Both the position numbers and the translations under genes were made by a program. DNA of 64,000 nucleotides from Streptomyces roseirectus (GTDB lineage Bacteria > Actinomycetota > Actinomycetes > Streptomycetales > Streptomycetaceae). Numbering within the stretch: position 1 is the stretch's first letter; every line of letters begins with the position of its first letter. The notes beneath the pieces are model-generated. The model saw nothing but the letters and a program-made list of their open reading frames with translations. It ran no database searches and was not told the origin of the DNA. The DNA lies in NCBI RefSeq assembly GCF_014489635.1, contig NZ_CP060828.1, positions 1,984,001 to 2,048,000 on the forward strand, given 5' to 3'. Below, one piece after another: positions 62,427-64,000 of the stretch.

Positions 62427-64000
62427 ATGGCCGGAACACCCATGTCCGAAACTCCCCAGCCCGCCACCGGCGTCGGCCGCCGCGCCTTCGTCCTCGGCAC
62501 CGCCGCGGCGGCCGGCACGGCCGCGCTCGCCGGTCCGCTCGCCGCAGGCGCCTCGGCGGCGGGCTTCGGTTGGAGCGACGACGGCTCCAACTACGTCGTC
62601 GACACCGGCGCCAGCCTGGTCTTCAAGGTCAGCAAGTCCAACGGCGACCTGTCCTCGCTGGTCTACAAGGGCGTCGAGTACCAGGGCTACGACGGCAAGA
62701 ACTCGCACATCGAGTCGGGGCTCGGCTCCTCGACGGTGAGGATCACGCAGTCCGGCTCGACGATCCTCGTCTCGGTCGCGTACGGCACGCTCAGGCACTA
62801 CTACGCGGCCCGCAGCGGCGAGAACAACGTCTACCTGTGGACCAACCGCGCGGACACGTCGGTCGCCTCGACCCGCTTCATCCTGCGCGTCAAGGCGGGC
62901 CTGTTCCTCAACGACCAGCCGGATTCCTACACGTACGCGCCGACGGCCATCGAGGCGTCGGACGTGTTCCGCAAGTCCGACGGCCAGACCCGCTCGAAGC
63001 ACTACTCGAAGCTGCGGGTCATCGACTACGACTACGTCGGCTGGAGCGCGAACGGCGTCGGCCTGTGGATCGTCCGCTCCAACCACGAGAAGGCGTCCGG
63101 CGGCCCCTTCTACCGCTCCCTGCTGCGCCACCAGAGCGCGGACGGCGGCGGCCTGTACGAGATCCTGCACTACGCCCAGAACCAGACGGAGAACGAGCGC
63201 TTCGGTCTCCAGGGCCCGTACGTCATCGCCCTCACCGACGGCGGCGCGCCCTCCTCCTCGCTGTACCCGGGCACGCTGACGACGTCCTGGGCGGACTCCC
63301 TCGGCATCGCCGGGTACGTGCCGGCGAGCGGGCGTGGCAGAGTCGCGGGCGTCGGCATCACCGGGCGCGACACGGCGCACCCGTACACCGTGGGACTCGC
63401 CAACTCGACGGCCCAGTACTGGGGTTCGGCGCGTTCCTCGGACGGGTTCTTCTCGATCGGCGGGGTCCTGCCGGGGACCTACACGTTGACGGTCTACAAG
63501 GGTGAACTCGCCGTCCACACCCAGTCGGTGTCGGTGTCGGCGGGCGGGACGACGTCGCTGAACTCGATCGCGCTGGCCTCCTCCAACGACCCGTCCAACG
63601 CGGGCGCGATCTGGCGGATCGGCGACTGGAACGGGACGCCGAGCGGGTTCAAGAACGCCGACCTGATGACGTACGCGCACCCCTCCGACGTCCGGGCCTC
63701 GGCGTGGACGGGGAACGTCGTGATCGGCAGCGGGACCGAGACGTCCGCGTTCCCCTGCTACCTGTGGAAGGACGTCAACTCCGGGCTGATCGTGTACTTC
63801 AAGCTGACGGCCGCGCAGGCCGCCGCCGCGCACACGCTGCGGATCGGGGTGACGACGGCGTACGCGAACGGGCGTCCGCAGGTGGTCGTCAACGACAACT
63901 GGACGTCGGCGATCCCGACGCCGCCGGCCCAGCCGAGCACGCGGTCGCTGACGAACGGGTCCTACCGGGGCAACAACCACACGTTCACGTACAGCGTTCC
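62427..64000 (+). CDS. Rhamnogalacturonan lyase, PL4 family (3' end outside window)
   Basis: ATG 62427 with AGGAGG 6 nt upstream. The frame stays open to the window end (524 codons). A Tat signal carries twin Arg in GVGRRAFVLGTAAAAGTAAL and cleavage near ASA. The PL4 N-terminal beta-sandwich begins with FGWSDDGSNYVVDTGASLVF. Landmarks are GDLSSLVYKGVEYQGYDGKN and YSKLRVIDYDYVGWSANGVG, with LWIVRSNHEKASGGPFYRSL and LHYAQNQTENERFGLQGPYV nearby. An FnIII-like middle domain follows (GVLPGTYTLTVYKGELAVHT), then the start of the C-terminal CBM-like domain (AIWRIGDWNGTPSGFKNADL). The enzyme cleaves the rhamnogalacturonan I backbone outside the cell by beta-elimination. Confidence 0.92.
   Translation, partial: MAGTPMSETPQPATGVGRRAFVLGTAAAAGTAALAGPLAAGASAAGFGWSDDGSNYVVDTGASLVFKVSKSNGDLSSLVYKGVEYQGYDGKNSHIESGLGSSTVRITQSGSTILVSVAYGTLRHYYAARSGENNVYLWTNRADTSVASTRFILRVKAGLFLNDQPDSYTYAPTAIEASDVFRKSDGQTRSKHYSKLRVIDYDYVGWSANGVGLWIVRSNHEKASGGPFYRSLLRHQSADGGGLYEILHYAQNQTENERFGLQGPYVIALTDGGAPSSSLYPGTLTTSWADSLGIAGYVPASGRGRVAGVGITGRDTAHPYTVGLANSTAQYWGSARSSDGFFSIGGVLPGTYTLTVYKGELAVHTQSVSVSAGGTTSLNSIALASSNDPSNAGAIWRIGDWNGTPSGFKNADLMTYAHPSDVRASAWTGNVVIGSGTETSAFPCYLWKDVNSGLIVYFKLTAAQAAAAHTLRIGVTTAYANGRPQVVVNDNWTSAIPTPPAQPSTRSLTNGSYRGNNHTFTYSV

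Noticed and set aside
61101..63980. 959-codon minus-strand frame covering the acetylesterase and most of the PL4 gene
   Set aside because: Only the part from 62165 downward is coding. The upstream part is antisense to the PL4 gene, while signal peptide and RBS fix the start at 62165.

Overview
The window is very GC-rich, uses GTG and TTG starts alongside ATG, and carries GGAGG-type ribosome binding sites. Its families (PucR, DmdR-type iron box, AldO-type alditol oxidase, DUF2637, ATPase-less CUT1 sugar transporters, ABC-2 trios) point to chromosomal DNA of a Streptomyces or close relative. I saw no tRNA, rRNA, CRISPR array, integrase or insertion sequence.

Layout. 1-3.6 kb: 3' end of an MmpL/RND exporter, a two-component system and a thioesterase. 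3.65-5.1 kb: a GNAT and a methyltransferase gene, both broken by internal deletion, and an SRPBCC protein. 5.2-8.8 kb: a DUF2278 protein with a lamin-tail-like end, a secreted GH43 arabinanase-like enzyme, a remnant of a second one, and a TetR regulator. 9-15.9 kb: a xanthine dehydrogenase-type operon (FAD, 2Fe-2S, Mo subunits, XdhC maturase) divergent from a PucR regulator. 16-20.1 kb: a TPR protein, a GntR/FCD regulator, an FhuF-like iron protein behind an iron box, and a DUF2637 membrane protein. 20.2-28.9 kb: an anti-sigma-type kinase, secreted proteins, a membrane-anchored HTH protein, a degenerate PP2C, MGMT and RsgA. 29-35.2 kb: an acyl-CoA synthetase, an orphan response regulator, a zinc-finger/CBM2 membrane protein and an unusual radical SAM enzyme. 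35.4-45.3 kb: a broken MFS gene, alditol oxidase, then a ROK-controlled galactoside cluster (binding protein, two permeases, beta-galactosidase). 45.4-51.4 kb: an ABC-2 exporter trio and a decaying efflux locus under an ArsR-type repressor with two clear operators. 51.8-54.5 kb: a secreted phosphodiesterase-fold lectin, a 25-bp minisatellite, a TetR gene with a palindromic operator and a deleted VOC gene. 54.5-59.2 kb: a candidate signalling or conflict cassette. 59.3-64 kb: rhamnogalacturonan (pectin) degradation genes.

The most interesting locus is 54535-59225 (minus strand): a Crp/Fnr cyclic-nucleotide-binding regulator, then a class III nucleotidyl-cyclase-like protein, a P-loop-like NTPase and an unrecognised protein. 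The last three are joined by 4-bp start/stop overlaps. The cyclase C-terminus and the NTPase N-terminus share a short Gly/Asn/Val-rich motif, as in bacterial amyloid-signalling pairs, so the cassette may join cyclic-nucleotide signalling to an assembly-triggered NTPase.

A second theme is gene decay by internal deletion: seven genes have intact ends but lack their middles, sometimes without any frameshift, so they could pass as short genes in an automatic annotation.
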